64,000 nt of DNA from Diatrype stigma (taxonomy: Eukaryota > Ascomycota > Sordariomycetes > Xylariales > Diatrypaceae). Shown one piece after another: positions 19,665 through 31,614 of the stretch (positions within the stretch are counted from its first letter, which is position 1; each line of letters opens with the position of its first letter). The stretch covers positions 186,001 through 250,000 of the forward strand of contig JAKJXP020000060.1 in NCBI GenBank assembly GCA_022225965.2. Direction: 5' to 3'. Under the pieces are notes generated by a model. The model saw nothing but the letters and a program-made list of their open reading frames with translations, had not been told where the DNA came from and made no database searches. Position numbers and translations under genes: made by a program.

Positions 19665-22600
19665 TTGGAATGCTGGCAGAAAAAAAAAACTGTTATCCGC
19701 TGGTCAGGTCGGTTAACTGAGTTTTGGTTAGTCAACGGCGTGTGGAAAGGTTCCCACACTCTATTATTATGTAATTCCGTTATTCCACCCGCTGAAGGTT
19801 CCAATTGCTTCCTTATTTTTAGGGGGTTTGGCTGGTCGGTCAGCACGACTGTGTCAGCGTGCGTGTACCTTCAGTGTTGGCCTGTGGTTTGCAGTTTATA
19901 GTGCAGTTCGAAGTACCCGGTTTTCCTGCTGCCCCCAGTACGTAGCAGTAGCAGTGGCAGTAGTGCAGTGCAGTGCAGGTGATAAGTGGCGTTCTCAGTT
20001 TTAGAGTTCTACCGTTGATAACTGTGATAACTCCTGCTGGGTAGTGCAGAGTACCCGTGGACACAGCCTACAAGCGTGCACCGCAAGGCCAAGGCAGAAG
20101 CAGAAGCAGAAGGAGGAGCGGATAATGCGACTAGCCTAGCCCGAGCCCGAACAGCCCGACCAGAAGCAAATAGAACAATAGAGAAACCTGGATGGAATTT
20201 AATACCCTCGAGTATCAAAAATAAAGGGGGTTCTCGAATTGTAACAAAATTCAAATTCCCAAGTTCGAAGGTACCCGAATAAGGTTGACGGGAGGATCAG
20301 CTTCCTTCTTGTCTCAAAGCGAAACTTCGGTATCAAACGAATTGGATGTTCTGAAGCCGAGAGAAAACCTTGGATGCACTCCACGCGAGCAACAGGCAAC
20401 AGGCAACCTTTCTCGTTCCTGTCTCTCGTTCTCGTCTCCGCGCGACTTTTGTGGTCAAGGATGGATCTGTATAGCCGTCTCTGGTATTCTGTTTCTCTAG
20501 GCGGCCTGTCGACTTGTCATTCTTCGGCTCTGGCTCGACGTAGATGGCGCTTCCGGCTAGCAAACGGGTGAGATAGCAGGAGGTCAAGAGGCGTCAGAGT
20601 AAGCAGGATGCATGAAGTCGTTGAAAGACAAGATGTATCTGGCTGCGCAATTTCGTACGCAGGATATTCTGAAGAGTATATCCAATGGTTTGTTTCATGC
20701 AAAGAGGGGAAGAACGACCTCGTCGCACTTTCAAGTGAAAGGATTGCCTGAGAGCACACACCGTCCTGTGGTCCGAATGTATGTGTCACACAAGGCAGGC
20801 TGGTCGAGGCTTCGAGGTCCTGGGTCCTGGGTCCTGGTCGAGTGGTCGAGTGGTCGGCACTTCTCTACTATGTATTTGCTTGGGCTGCTTGGGGGGATGG
20901 CAACGTCGAAGAGTTGGGACGAATTCAATATTTGGGAACGACGAACTGAGAAATGGTCTACGTATTAGACTATATTACATATGACCAGGTAGCTACACGG
21001 GTCCCTTGGTCCCATCTTATCAATATTCAATTTATCAGCCTGCACAGACAGTCAAGCCATACTATGCAGCATAGCCTAGTCCCCCCAGCCCAGTCCAGTC
21101 CAGTCCGGGAGGTCACTTGCGGTAGGCATGCACAAGCGGTGATAAAGTATGATGTGACGGGTTCCTTCCCTTGTCCAGAGGCCGTTACGTGAATAAAAAA
21201 TTGCCAGGCTGGGACGGAAAACATGGGAATTGTGTTGTGAAATCTGGAGAATTCTCATATAACCCTGGTCCTATGGGCCTCATGGAAGTCTCTCATACAT
21301 TGCCGACCCGGCCCGCTCTACATCTATCCAAGTAACCGCTACCTCACATTTATATCCCCACTCCATCGTCAACTCGACCAATGTAACGAGGTGATGATTG
21401 TATTGAACCAATGGCCACGATACGATGTGCATTGTTTACATCGATAAACTGCAACTCCAACTGCTCTAGCACAACTTGGTACCTCACTGGTTCGAATCGC
21501 GACCCTTACTTAGGCGCTACTGTGGAGGAGTCCAATCGATGGGGTTTTTTTCAAAAAAATTCAAGAGGCTGAATTCTTCTTGTCCTTGCATGGCATATGC
21601 TCGCTCGGCCGACCACTTTGCTGCCGCCTGCATCTCGGGATAGCTTCTACGTACATAAATTGCCTGCGCTAGAGGATGCTTGAGGGTCTCTACTATTAGT
21701 AGTGATGCTCGAGCGTCTCTGGGCGTTGCTAGCTATGTCATCTCTCCTCAAAAGTGACAAGTCGATCAGAATATGGACCGAAAACGTGATAGTGGACTTC
21801 CAGCCGCGGACGACACCCTTGTATCCGAGATGAAAGCTCGCTAAAATGCCCCCAAGGGTCGTTCCGAGTACGGCAGTGTTGCAGTAACTCAATATCCACA
21901 GTCAGATTCTGGCAGCCTATTGGCCATACCCGGGCTCATGATTCCAACTGTCCAGGGTGATTCTCGAAGGTTCTGTGGGGAACAGGTGTGCACAAAAGAA
22001 TTGTGAAACCACCATGGGGAATGTGGCTGGTATTGACGCAGGGAACCTGGCAGGTTCAGGTTCTTGATGCTTAAAAAACGTTTGCTCTTCCGTTACTACA
22101 AGGCAGACAGACCATTAGGTATCGAAGCCACCATCACCACCGTTACACGACATATGTCCTGAGCCGTGTCTACTAGGTAAACAGGACAGCCGTCTTAGAG
22201 CCTCAAGTCATCATATCGGTAGCAAAGGCCTGATGCCGTTCAGCAGCTCTCTCTAAAGTTTATGTTTTTCCTAGCCACTAAAGGGAAACAACGTACAAGT
22301 GACTCTCAATCTCACAGTGACTTTGCTTACTACATAGGCTGATAGGTAGGGCATGTCTTAAAGCATCGTCATCCAGAATGATGGGAAAATCCCCAATGAG
22401 CCAATAAGGTGGAGATGCCATAAGCTAAGAGTGCCTACCTACGTAATAATGCCTACATAGCTACCTCCAGCCTCTCTGGTATGCTGTAATCGGGGTTATA
22501 GAGCAATCAGATAGGGGTTCTGACAAGCCTGCAAACCCGCAAGCCTGCAAACCTGCAAACCTGCAAGCTTCCAGTACAACGCAGCACCTGGCAGCCCTAG

Positions 22601-22892
22601 CAGCGCAACAGATGGGGACTTTGTTTCAACCCGACCTTAGCACGAGGTTGAGTGAGGGGCGGAAAAACGGTGCATCCTCGCACCGACTTTGCGAGCTAGC
22701 TGCAGTAGCCAATAGATAAGCACCAGTGCTGGTACCTTTCAAAAGCCGATAAGATGTCCCCAATTTAATTTTTTAGGGCCTAGGACGAGATCGTCAAGCG
22801 TCAAGAGACTCTGAAAAAATCAACTGAACCATGCACTGCAGCAGCATTTTCTGACAAACGCGCACGTCTCACGGGCAGCAATCGCGGCCACT
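19665..22892. other. long divergent intergenic region
   Basis: About 3.2 kb between the divergent DNAJC7-type gene and RRP9. It holds GCAGTGGCAGTAG-type short repeats (19940-19980), CAGTC repeats near 21100 and a tandem array of CCTGCAAA-type units at 22524-22570. A minus-strand stretch at about 21559-21960 reads like protein in two frames but cannot be joined. No gene is called. Confidence 0.4.
22524..22570. repeat. tandem 8-bp repeat (CCTGCAAA variants)
   Basis: Five to six adjoining copies of an 8-bp unit with single-base variants (AAGCCTGC, AAACCCGC, AAACCTGC) lie about 320 bp before the RRP9 start. It is a short minisatellite; no function is implied. Confidence 0.75.
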
Positions 22893-25102
22893 ATGTCGTC
22901 TTTCTTCACCGTTCCTGGATCTGGGAAGAAGAGGAAACATCCCAGCGCCCCCGCCGGGTCGGAAGCTGTCAAGAAGCGCCGAGCGACAACCTCCAAGCCC
23001 TCCAAGCCCGCCGCCGCCCGAGGTCCCGCGAAACCAACAGCCGCGCCCAAGAAGAAACACCCGCAGAAGCCCGTCGAGCGGGATGAGTCGATATCCGGCA
23101 GCGACTCGGAAGACTACGAAGACGATGACGCGTTGCCGGGCCGTGGGGAGTCGGGGGACGAGTCCGACGCCTCGGACGGCAAGGACCTAACCGCCGCAGA
23201 GCGCCGGTTGCGATTGGCCGAGAGATACCTGGCCAATGTTCGGGAGGAAGTGGACGAAGTCGGCTTCGATGCAGCGGACCTCGACCGCGACCTCATAGCC
23301 GAGCGATTGGAAGAGGACGTAGCCGAGGCGAAGGGCAGAGTATACCGCAACCTTTCCACCGAGCTTGACTTCCCCAAGGCAAGCCAGTGCATCTGGAGGT
23401 GGAATTCCGGCGTGATCACATCCATCGCCGCGTGCGGTCCGTACGCGTACACTTCGTCGAGAGATCTATACCTCACCAAGTTCAAAATCCAAGACCTGCC
23501 GCAGCACCAGTGGCCCCAGACGACGAAAAAGAAGCCTCAGAAAAGCCCAGCCCCGCCCAAGCGAAGACCAGACAGAGTTGCTTTCCGGAAAGGAAACCCG
23601 AAGAAGGCGAAGGACAGGAACTTCAAGGGACATACCGACGCCATCCTCTCGGTTGCCGTCAGCCAAGACGGGAAGTTCGTGGCTACCGGTGGACAGGACT
23701 CGAGGATCGTGCTGTGGGATGCTGAGAAGCTCATGCCGCTGCAGACCTTCTTCCATCACCGCGATGCGGTCACGGGTCTCGCATGGCGGAAAGGAACGCA
23801 CCAGCTATACTCTTCCTCTAAGGACCGAACGGTGAAAATATGGTCCATGGACGAACGGGCGTATGTTGATACATTGTTCGGCCACCAAGATTCTATAGTG
23901 GATGTAAGTGAACTACTCGTCATCCCCATTCTTTTGTGTTATCGGGTTATGGCAGTATTCGTCACGAAACGTCAGGATTATGGTAACATCACACTTTTCT
24001 GTACACTAATACTCAATGTTTCAGATCGATGCTCTTGCACAGGAACGATGTGTGACTGTTGGTGGCCGGGATAGGACAGCACGGCTCTGGAAGGTGGTAG
24101 AAGAGACACAATCCATTTTCCGAGGCGGTGCAGCCGACAAGAAGGCAAAGGCGGAGGGGATGGATCCCAAGTCCCTTGCCTCAGAAGGAAGCATTGACAG
24201 GGTAGCAATGCTTGACGAGCAGCTGTTCGTCAGTGGCGGTGATTCGGGGCAAATATCTCTATGGTAAATGACATATGGCATCTCTACGCTTTCATTGCTT
24301 GGGAAATAAGTCACACTAACAGCCTTACAGGAGCATAGAGAAAAAGAAGCCCCTGTTTATATTACAGTATGCACATGGATTCGATCCGCCATTAAAACCG
24401 TCCGCAGCATCTGCGGAAGAAACCCCAGATCCATCCGTTGTCCCCCCACCGCAACCGCGGTGGATAACAGCTCTTCGGACAATGTGAGTACCTCTGGGCG
24501 GCTTCATTCCTTTCAGCTCGTCACAATCACCATCATATCCGCCCTTGACTCGGCTTGCTGACAAACACCCCCCTTCCAGACCCTACACCGACCTAGTCCT
24601 CAGCGGCAGCTGGGACGGCTGCGTGCGGATCTGGCGGCTGAGCGCTGACAAGCGGCGGCTCGAGCCAGTCGGCGTGCTTGGCAAAGCCCTTTCTGATTCT
24701 ACCTCCACCTCCACCTCTACCACCTCGCCCGAGGGCAACGGAGATAACAACAACGACGATAAGGTCGCCGCCGCCGCCGCCAACGGCACACACAAGCACA
24801 AACAAAAACAAAAGCAAAAACAGGGCCCGTCAGACGACGACAGCGACCACGCGGCAGACAAGCCCATCCGCGGCATCGTCAACGACATCGCCGTCTTCGA
24901 GCGCGGCGACCGCGGCGCCGACGGCCTCTCCGTCGTCTGCGCCATCGGCAAGGAGCACCGCCTCGGCCGCTGGCAGCACAAGATCCCCGGTGGTAACGGC
25001 GCCGGCCGGAACGGGGGTGTTGTGTTTGAGATTCCTAGGATAGCGAAGGAGGCGGCGGTGGTGTCTAATGGTGTACATAATGGCGATGGCGATGAGAGCT
25101 AG
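22893..25102 (+). CDS. RRP9: U3 snoRNP WD-repeat protein Rrp9 (U3-55K)
   Basis: Four exons, 22893..23903, 24025..24263, 24331..24483 and 24580..25102, give 641 residues; introns have GTAAGT, GTAAAT and GTGAGT donors. The basic N-terminus (GKKRKHPS, VKKRRATT) and the acidic SGSDSEDYEDDD patch match the Rrp9 nuclear N-terminal region. A conserved linker (TAAERRLRLAERYLANVREE) precedes a WD40 propeller from about residue 160: GHTDAILSVAVSQDGKFVATGG, read in two halves, then DRTVKIWSMDE, RDRTARLWKVVEE and SGSWDGCVRIWRLS. Rrp9 binds box B/C of U3 snoRNA and is needed for early 18S rRNA processing in the nucleolus. A low-complexity insert rich in Ser/Thr, Asn/Asp and Lys/Gln (KHKQKQKQKQ) interrupts the region before the last blade, making it longer than the yeast protein of 573 residues. 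Confidence 0.93.
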
Positions 25103-26086
25103 GGCTGAGAAGATGGCTAAAAGGGTGGAAGAGCAGAAGAGGATGATTCTGTGGAGTGGTGGTGGAGATGGGTAGGAATAGGGGAGCATTAGCGTATGCT
25201 TGGATTAGGTGTAAAGGAATTCAAAACCATTGAGGCTTGTTTACTCGTCAAATTTGGCAAATCCTGTAGTCATGTGAAAGGCCCAGCTAGGTTCAACCTA
25301 AGTTCAGTGGTGCAATTATAACTGCTATCACGGAAAAGTCCTATCCACCTGGTCTAATATCGACGACCCGATGTAACAGGTACTTCCTCATGAAAAAGAG
25401 ATCTGATATCAGGGCTATAACAACTTTATTAACAGGGCTTTGACCCACTCTGCCAGCTGTTGGGCCGCTGTCCTAACATGCTAATTCTCCCGTTAGTGCA
25501 AATGCCAGAACACCTAGATTCCCACCTAAACCTAGAGATTCTGCATACAACAACCGGATTAATAATATCATCTTCGACATTACCGTACCAATTCCAATTG
25601 CTTTGAAGCAACAATTCGGGATCCAGCGGAACCCAATAAGGCCCCTATACCAGCGCCCCCTATGCCAGCGCTTGCAATGGCAGGGAAAAAGGAAAGAAAG
25701 GTTCTGTATTGGGATTATGTCGGCGCTATAGTAATATACCGAACATGCAAAATGACGATGTAATTCCGAATAGGTGTGATTATGGGTGGTTTTGATAGGG
25801 GGCTACATAGGTAGGCCTTACGTATCTACTGCGGGTCTGACAGTTGGCAAAGTGGGTAATAGCCCTGTTAGTCTTTCCGTTATAGCCCTGATATCAGATC
25901 TCATGAAAAAGGGCAGCCAGGTGCTGAACCACTGCACCAGACGCCCACCAGAGAAATAGATATCGAAAGAAAACAATTGTGCTATCTCAAGCTTAAAATA
26001 TCCTAATGACATAGGGAGGCACCTTAAAGGTTCTTTCTAACGAACATATTACTGTAAACCAGCATAATCTTATGTTTATCTAGGGG
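25103..26086. other. spacer, no gene seen
   Basis: Non-coding sequence between the converging ends of RRP9 and the FAD oxidase. No repeat, RNA gene or conserved frame was recognised. Confidence 0.4.
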
Positions 26087-27795
26087 TTAGGGGTATTGTG
26101 TTGGCAGATTCATGGAATACCTAAAGACGTTAGTAGGATCCCACTCCTTCTTGAGAGCTGCAAGACGCGGCAGCTGATGCTTTCCATATATCTGCTCCGG
26201 GGTCTCATCACCGTTCGCGTAGCTCGTGTACACAGACAGGCCAGGATATCCCGAAGTCCTAGCGAACTCGCTGCGCAGCTCACGGCCCAAAGCATTCGCA
26301 GCCTCGTCAAGAGCGCTGTCCTCCTTAGTGACAGAGAATTGAAATACGCTACCCCAAAAAACGAGAGAGTTTAGCTACTATTCCAGTGTTCTACTCGTTG
26401 TCGAGATGGCCTATTGCCTCGAATGTAGTTAGCTAGAAAGATGGTATCGCACGTACAAGTTTCCCTTCGCATCCCTCCAAGGATAAGACGTTTTATCCTG
26501 ATGTACAGTCATTAGTGCCTGGTTGGGAAAGGTCTCGAATATTACGCTGCTACTACGCGCAGCAGGATATTGCGCGAAGAAGTCGGAAATTTTGTCGAAA
26601 GCCCATCCGTACGTGGGCACCGAGAGTTGTCGCACGTTGACACTATAGGTGACCAAGCTTTTGCCCGGCACGCAGAGGTTGGCATCCCCTCCAAAGGCCA
26701 TGGTCTGGATGAGTTTGTTGTACGGGACGACACTGACATTCGCCACCACGGGGCCGAGGTCGACTATAGGGGTCATCAGCTCGCGGCCCTTCTCTTCAGG
26801 GCCAATGTAAACCCAATTGGAAATGAGTACTGTCTATGAAGCTGTTAGAGATGGACGGAGCAGAGTTGGCATTATGGACATTAGGTCGTGGCTGACTGAG
26901 TTCGAATTGGCATCCCAGAAGAACCCCTGGGCTGCGACCAACTCGGCTGGAAACGTGCCAAACGACTCCAGAGTTTCGAAATACGCAGTCGTCGCATCTC
27001 CCGTAAAAACGAAATCAGCATTCAGAATCTGGCCTTTGTTGGTGAGTTTGTGTATCTTGTACGTCGCCGACGTAACGACGCCGAAGTTGGTTCCGGCACC
27101 CCGAATGCCCCAGAACAAGTCAGGATAGGAGTCCTCGGACACCTCTATGGCCCTGCCATCTGCCGTCACGAGTCGCACAGAAATCAGCGCATCGATAGTC
27201 AGACCGTGCAGTCCTTGATAGCGCCCAAGACCACCTCCGAGTGTCGCACCAACCAGACCTGGGGATGAACATGATCCAGTTTCTAATCATTCTGTTAACT
27301 ACTGTGTTGCTATGCAGACCTTCCAAGAGCCATCTTATTCTCATCAGATACGTACGAAGTTCGAACCCGGATTGGTAGAGAGGATCGATGACATCGCCAA
27401 TTCTCACGCCGCCCCCTACGGTTATTGTGCTGGTGGACGCGTCTATATCGATTGGATTCAGCTGACTGAGATCAATGGCTAGGCCATTCTGGACGCTTCC
27501 AAATGTCGCAGTGTAACCATGGCGGCCACCGGTAGCTAAGAAGGGGATGTTGTGAGCAGTGGCGACTTGGACCTTGGAACTATCAGTATAGCTGCGGACT
27601 ATATAGCTTGAACTGTGTTCCACGTACTGCCTTGACCACTGCCCCTTCGTCTGACGGAGTGATGGCCGCGAGGTAACTAGGAGGGCTGTAAACAGTCCAC
27701 CGCTCTGTGGATTCATTGAACTTCGCGCTGTTGGGGAAGGATACTGTGGTGTCGGCAGGCCACTGTGTCTCGCCGAGAACTTTCGTGATGTCCAT
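26087..27795 (-). CDS. covalent-FAD oxidoreductase (berberine-bridge/VAO type)
   Basis: Five exons on the minus strand, 27795..27628, 27572..27356, 27258..26897, 26833..26457 and 26348..26087, give 461 residues with all phases consistent. The first intron is 55 nt (GTACGT to an AAG acceptor), restoring VVKAVQVATAHNIPFLATGG. The FAD-binding (PCMH) domain spans about residues 40-215. It contains GGRHGY with His74 as the expected covalent FAD site, the GATLGGGLGRYQGLHG loop and FWGIRGAGTNFGVV. The C-terminal BBE segment is QIYGKHQLPRLAALKKEWDP followed by NVFRY. The second (Cys) flavin link of bicovalent enzymes is not seen in the usual place. No signal peptide is present in this model, unlike many secreted relatives. 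These enzymes oxidise alcohols, amines or sugars; the substrate is unknown and no biosynthetic cluster surrounds it. Confidence 0.85.
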
Positions 27796-28958
27796 ACTGT
27801 ATATATCAAGTGTACAAAACGAATACCCGTTGCATTTCATATCAAGTGTCCAGCCTGAAGACCGGGGGACTATCCTGATATATATACACAATTTGTGTGG
27901 GGCGCATTACCCCTATTCAACAGTAGATTTACCAGAAGAAACTCGAGCCGCGACAAACCTGCAAGCCAAAAAGGTTGGAGAGAATCCGAGAGATGCTCTG
28001 GAACCATATTGGATACTGGTGTAGGCAAGGGGGCCGTTTTCAGACCACTGCGGATGTGAAGTGATCAAGGGGGTTCCACAACCTTGCCATCTTAACTTGG
28101 ATGTAATAGCATAGCCAATCATATTCAATAGTTGGCGCAATGCATATACTTCGAGGGTGGTTTAACTACTTACTCAACCCAAATAGACAGGGATCAACCA
28201 ACTTATTACATGAGATTAGCATTCAACCATGCGGTTGGCATTCCGTTTTCTTCGTGCACTCTAGGATGCCAGTGTAGGATGGAGGGGGATGTGAGCAAGT
28301 GCCGCTATAATCTTTCACACAGGGTCGGATTTTCGCTGGCGGACATGTTCTGAACCCAGCTAAGCATGCGCGCTCAGATTCCTCTACCTCTAGGAATTTC
28401 TTCGATGAGCTGTAAACTAAGGTTCCCAAATACGAACCAATGATAAAAGTGGCAATTTCGTTGCCAGGCTCACTCAACTTTCAAGATATCCAAGATTATG
28501 CTAAGATTTCCTAAGTGATACTAGATGATTGGTTTTCGGCCAAAGGTGATGTTCGTTACAACTGGATATATAAACCAACAGTGCTTATATTATTCAATGT
28601 CCGTGTTTAGGCTGAGCAGAAATAGGGGCAAGTTTCCTATGACCTGCGGAAGGTTTTGATAGCTTTAACGCTTTGCCCTCAAGGTAGTATTTATACGTTC
28701 AGCTTCGTATGAAATGAAAATAATGAATAAAGGGATCATCATGGCTTTGCCACATATTTTACCAGACCGTCGATAGGCTGTACTCGTTTCATACCCTTTT
28801 ACGTGCGTTTACGCCCGTCTGCTTGATGTTAATGATGGCAGTGAGGAAGCTGGATCGACTAGAAGTGGAGGTTGGGTGTTGTGGTTGGAAGGCGGCACTG
28901 TTGGAACCTAGAAAGGGGGGGGGGGGGGGGGGGGGGGTATGGCCGGGCNNNNNNNNNN

Positions 28959-29043
<85 letters not shown>

Positions 29044-29857
29044 ATATGTCCGGGCTCGCTCGGCCGAATGTGTCCCAGCCTGCTTGATTAGTGGATGCCG
29101 TTGGGACAGGGATAGAGATGCACAACATCACGACCAACATGGGCACTGCTCACCTCTGACAGGCGTACATCTAATGGTCTATGTTTGATCGATTGGCGAA
29201 CCATTGCCATTTTCACGTCGAGGTTGCGTCTAGCCTGAACCCAGAAACATCGCCGACTGCACGAACACCATCCCCGCTGCTCAGTTACTGTTTCTACTGT
29301 TAAAATCATACACTGGCCTTCTCTTCCCCTCTTATTCCGCTTTTGTCGAGGGCATACAGGGCTACGAGACCCAGCCCCAATCATCTTGCCCTGAAGAACA
29401 CCGGCTCTGATGGCGTTGGTACGTCAGGGGTAGCCGTGCGAGAGGAGAACAGGCTCAACCCGGAGGAGGCCCGGGCTCCCTCTTCCGCCCTCCGTCATGA
29501 GGGACCCAGAACACTACCGCTGAGCCGCCGTCTCCTCAAAAGGGATACAGAATTACAAGTCGCAATTGGAATTCCTATAGTGGTATATATGTGTAACTAT
29601 GCAGATGCCAACCATGACACCTCGGCCGCGCGACCCTCTCCCATATAATACAGATTCGTATACCTGAGGAAGATGAAGGCGAAGAGCAGGCGGGGGCGGA
29701 GGCACAGACTTACGTAAGTAACTATGCGAACTGAAAGAAGCTGCTATTGCTGTTTATACGCTATATTACATTATATGATTTGACTCGTCTATTTTTTAAA
29801 TCTTTATTCGACTCACTTTTATACCCTGAAATGACTTGAATTGTTACATGTCCTCTT
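27796..29857. other. spacer containing an assembly gap
   Basis: About 2 kb with no supported gene. It contains a G homopolymer, ten N and a long C homopolymer (separate entry). Open frames crossing the homopolymers are artefacts of poly-Gly and poly-Pro reading. Confidence 0.5.
28915..29043. other. assembly gap flanked by homopolymers
   Basis: 23 G (28915-28937), then 11 mixed bases, ten N (28949-28958) and 85 C (28959-29043). A G run on one side and a C run on the other side of a short N gap is typical of failed sequencing or polishing through a homopolymer. The true length and sequence here are unknown, and distances across it should not be trusted. Confidence 0.9.
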
Positions 29858-31614
29858 TTATACATGCATCCGCCGCTTGCTGACAGATCCATACTTAGCT
29901 TGCCACGCGTAGAAATACAGCAGCGCCGCGAACGGCTGACCTAGTATCGTGAAAGACACCCAGAAGATGCAGTTTCCGATCAGTTTGCCGGTGGGACCTT
30001 TCATTTTCTGCAGCGGTTGCGTGAGAGCAATTAGCGGGAGCTGGAGCAGCATGCCCAGAGCTGCTACGCCTGTATGCCATTTGTGTCAGTCAGCTGGTGG
30101 GAATTTCGTTGGTTTCTTCACCGCATGGGTTACAACCGACAGATACTACGTACCGATGATGTTGTGGGTGGGCACGCCCACGAGCAGCTCGTGCAGGATG
30201 GCGGAGACGAAGAAAACGGCGACGCTGGCGTGGCCCATCTTGTAGCCGCGGGCGATCATGGGGGAGTAGACGTGGCGCTTCATGAACTGGTAAACGGGCT
30301 TGTTCCAGAGGCGCCAGTAGTCGCCGAGGCTGGCCGAGTTCCACCAGTCGTCGTAGAAGGCGCGGTCGCCGAAGCGCATGACCTCGGCCAGGCCGTTGAG
30401 GGAGGACTGGAAGAGGGCGAAGAACCCCGCGAGCCAGATGACGAGCGAGATGGTCGACAGCTTCAGCAGCCGCTCGGTGATGCCGACGAAGTTGAGCGAG
30501 TCCAGCACCTCGAGCGAGTTCATCAGGCTCGGCGCCGCGTACTGCTCGCTGCAGAACCAGATGAACACGCTCAACCCCACCGTCTCGGCCAGCCGCTTCA
30601 GAACAAACACCCACCGGATCGTCTCTGTCCGCGGGTACACCGGCTGATACACCAGCGTCGGCGCCCACCAGAAGTACACCAGATTGCTCATCGTGATATT
30701 CGAGGGGTAGGGGCACGTGGCGTAGATCTCGGGCAGGGCGGCCAACTCGCCCTTGATGGGGTGCAGGTAGGCGTGGCGCAGATCTCGGTTCGTGAGGGCG
30801 TACGAGGCCACCTTCATATACACGATAATGACGTGCAATTCCGTGATGGTGCCGATTAACGGATGATATATGTAGAAATATACTGCCCAGCTGGTGAAGA
30901 GCAATGCCACAGTCGCGTTCAACGTATGGAGACCCCTGACGATATTCCACGTATAATTGAACTTCGCCTGTTGGTCTTCCGTGGGACTCGAGGTTCCGCC
31001 CCCTTTCGTAGCATGCGCCCTCGATATTCTAGCCTTTTGGGCGGCATACAGCTCGATTAGGTGGGCGATGAATAGGAAGCATGGGACCAGGAAGTATAAG
31101 CCTAGTCCGAGATAGACATCCTGCCGTCTATAGTCGTGACATGTGAAGCAAATCAGATTGCCGTACTGTCCCGGAGTCAGTGATTCATCAACACTTGATT
31201 GCCAATTGGGGCTGCAACAGACCTTTTGCATATTTTCGATCACCAGACGAAGGTTTCCCACAACTATTGCACATTAGGACCCTTGGAAACGCGGCTCAGT
31301 AAGGCATTGGATGAAAATCACGTACTGAGGACAATGATCATGAGATTTCGAAAGCCTATGAAACTGGGGGTAGTGTGAGCATCGTGGCCTAAAGTCGATG
31401 GCTTCGATTGTGAATGTATAGCGGCGAGATGTCGGTATTTTCGAAGATATACAGTAGGTTTCTCGCCCCCATTTGCTGCTGCCGCTGCTGCCGCCGCTGA
31501 TCCGTTCGTAGCGCCATTCTCTCTTGTGGTGGTGTTGTCCGGCTCGGTTCGTCGGCTCGAGGTGGTAGCAGGCGTGGCCGATGTTTCTATGCCTGTGCTA
31601 GTAGCTGAGTCCAT
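29858..31614 (-). CDS. MBOAT acyltransferase, DGAT1/sterol O-acyltransferase type
   Basis: Four exons on the minus strand, 31614..31326, 31263..31223, 31165..30154 and 30069..29858, give 517 residues. Exon 2 is only 41 nt, and the 57-nt intron after it (GTCTGT donor) restores ENMQKYGNLICFTCHDYRRQ. Residues 1-65 are Ser/Thr/Ala-rich and cytosolic-looking. Eight or more hydrophobic segments follow. The family motif FYDDWWN lies near residues 380-386 and the catalytic His near 435 in SAILHELLVGVP, both expected for ER-membrane acyl-CoA acyltransferases making triacylglycerol (DGAT1) or steryl esters (ARE). The HELLVGVPTHNIIG context and short N-terminus favour DGAT1, but the substrate needs testing. 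The C-terminal exon carries two more membrane segments. Confidence 0.9.

Noticed and set aside
21485..21505. GGTTCGAATC string resembling a tRNA B box
   Set aside because: The flanking bases cannot form a T-stem, and no matching A box, anticodon arm or acceptor stem is present.
27573..27640. Apparent frameshift near the start of the FAD oxidase
   Set aside because: A 55-nt intron from GTACGT to an AAG acceptor (27627..27573) joins VVKA to VQVATAHN in frame, so the gene is intact.
28823..29188. Open frames on both strands across the homopolymer gap
   Set aside because: They consist of poly-Pro or poly-Gly through the C and G runs and cross N bases.
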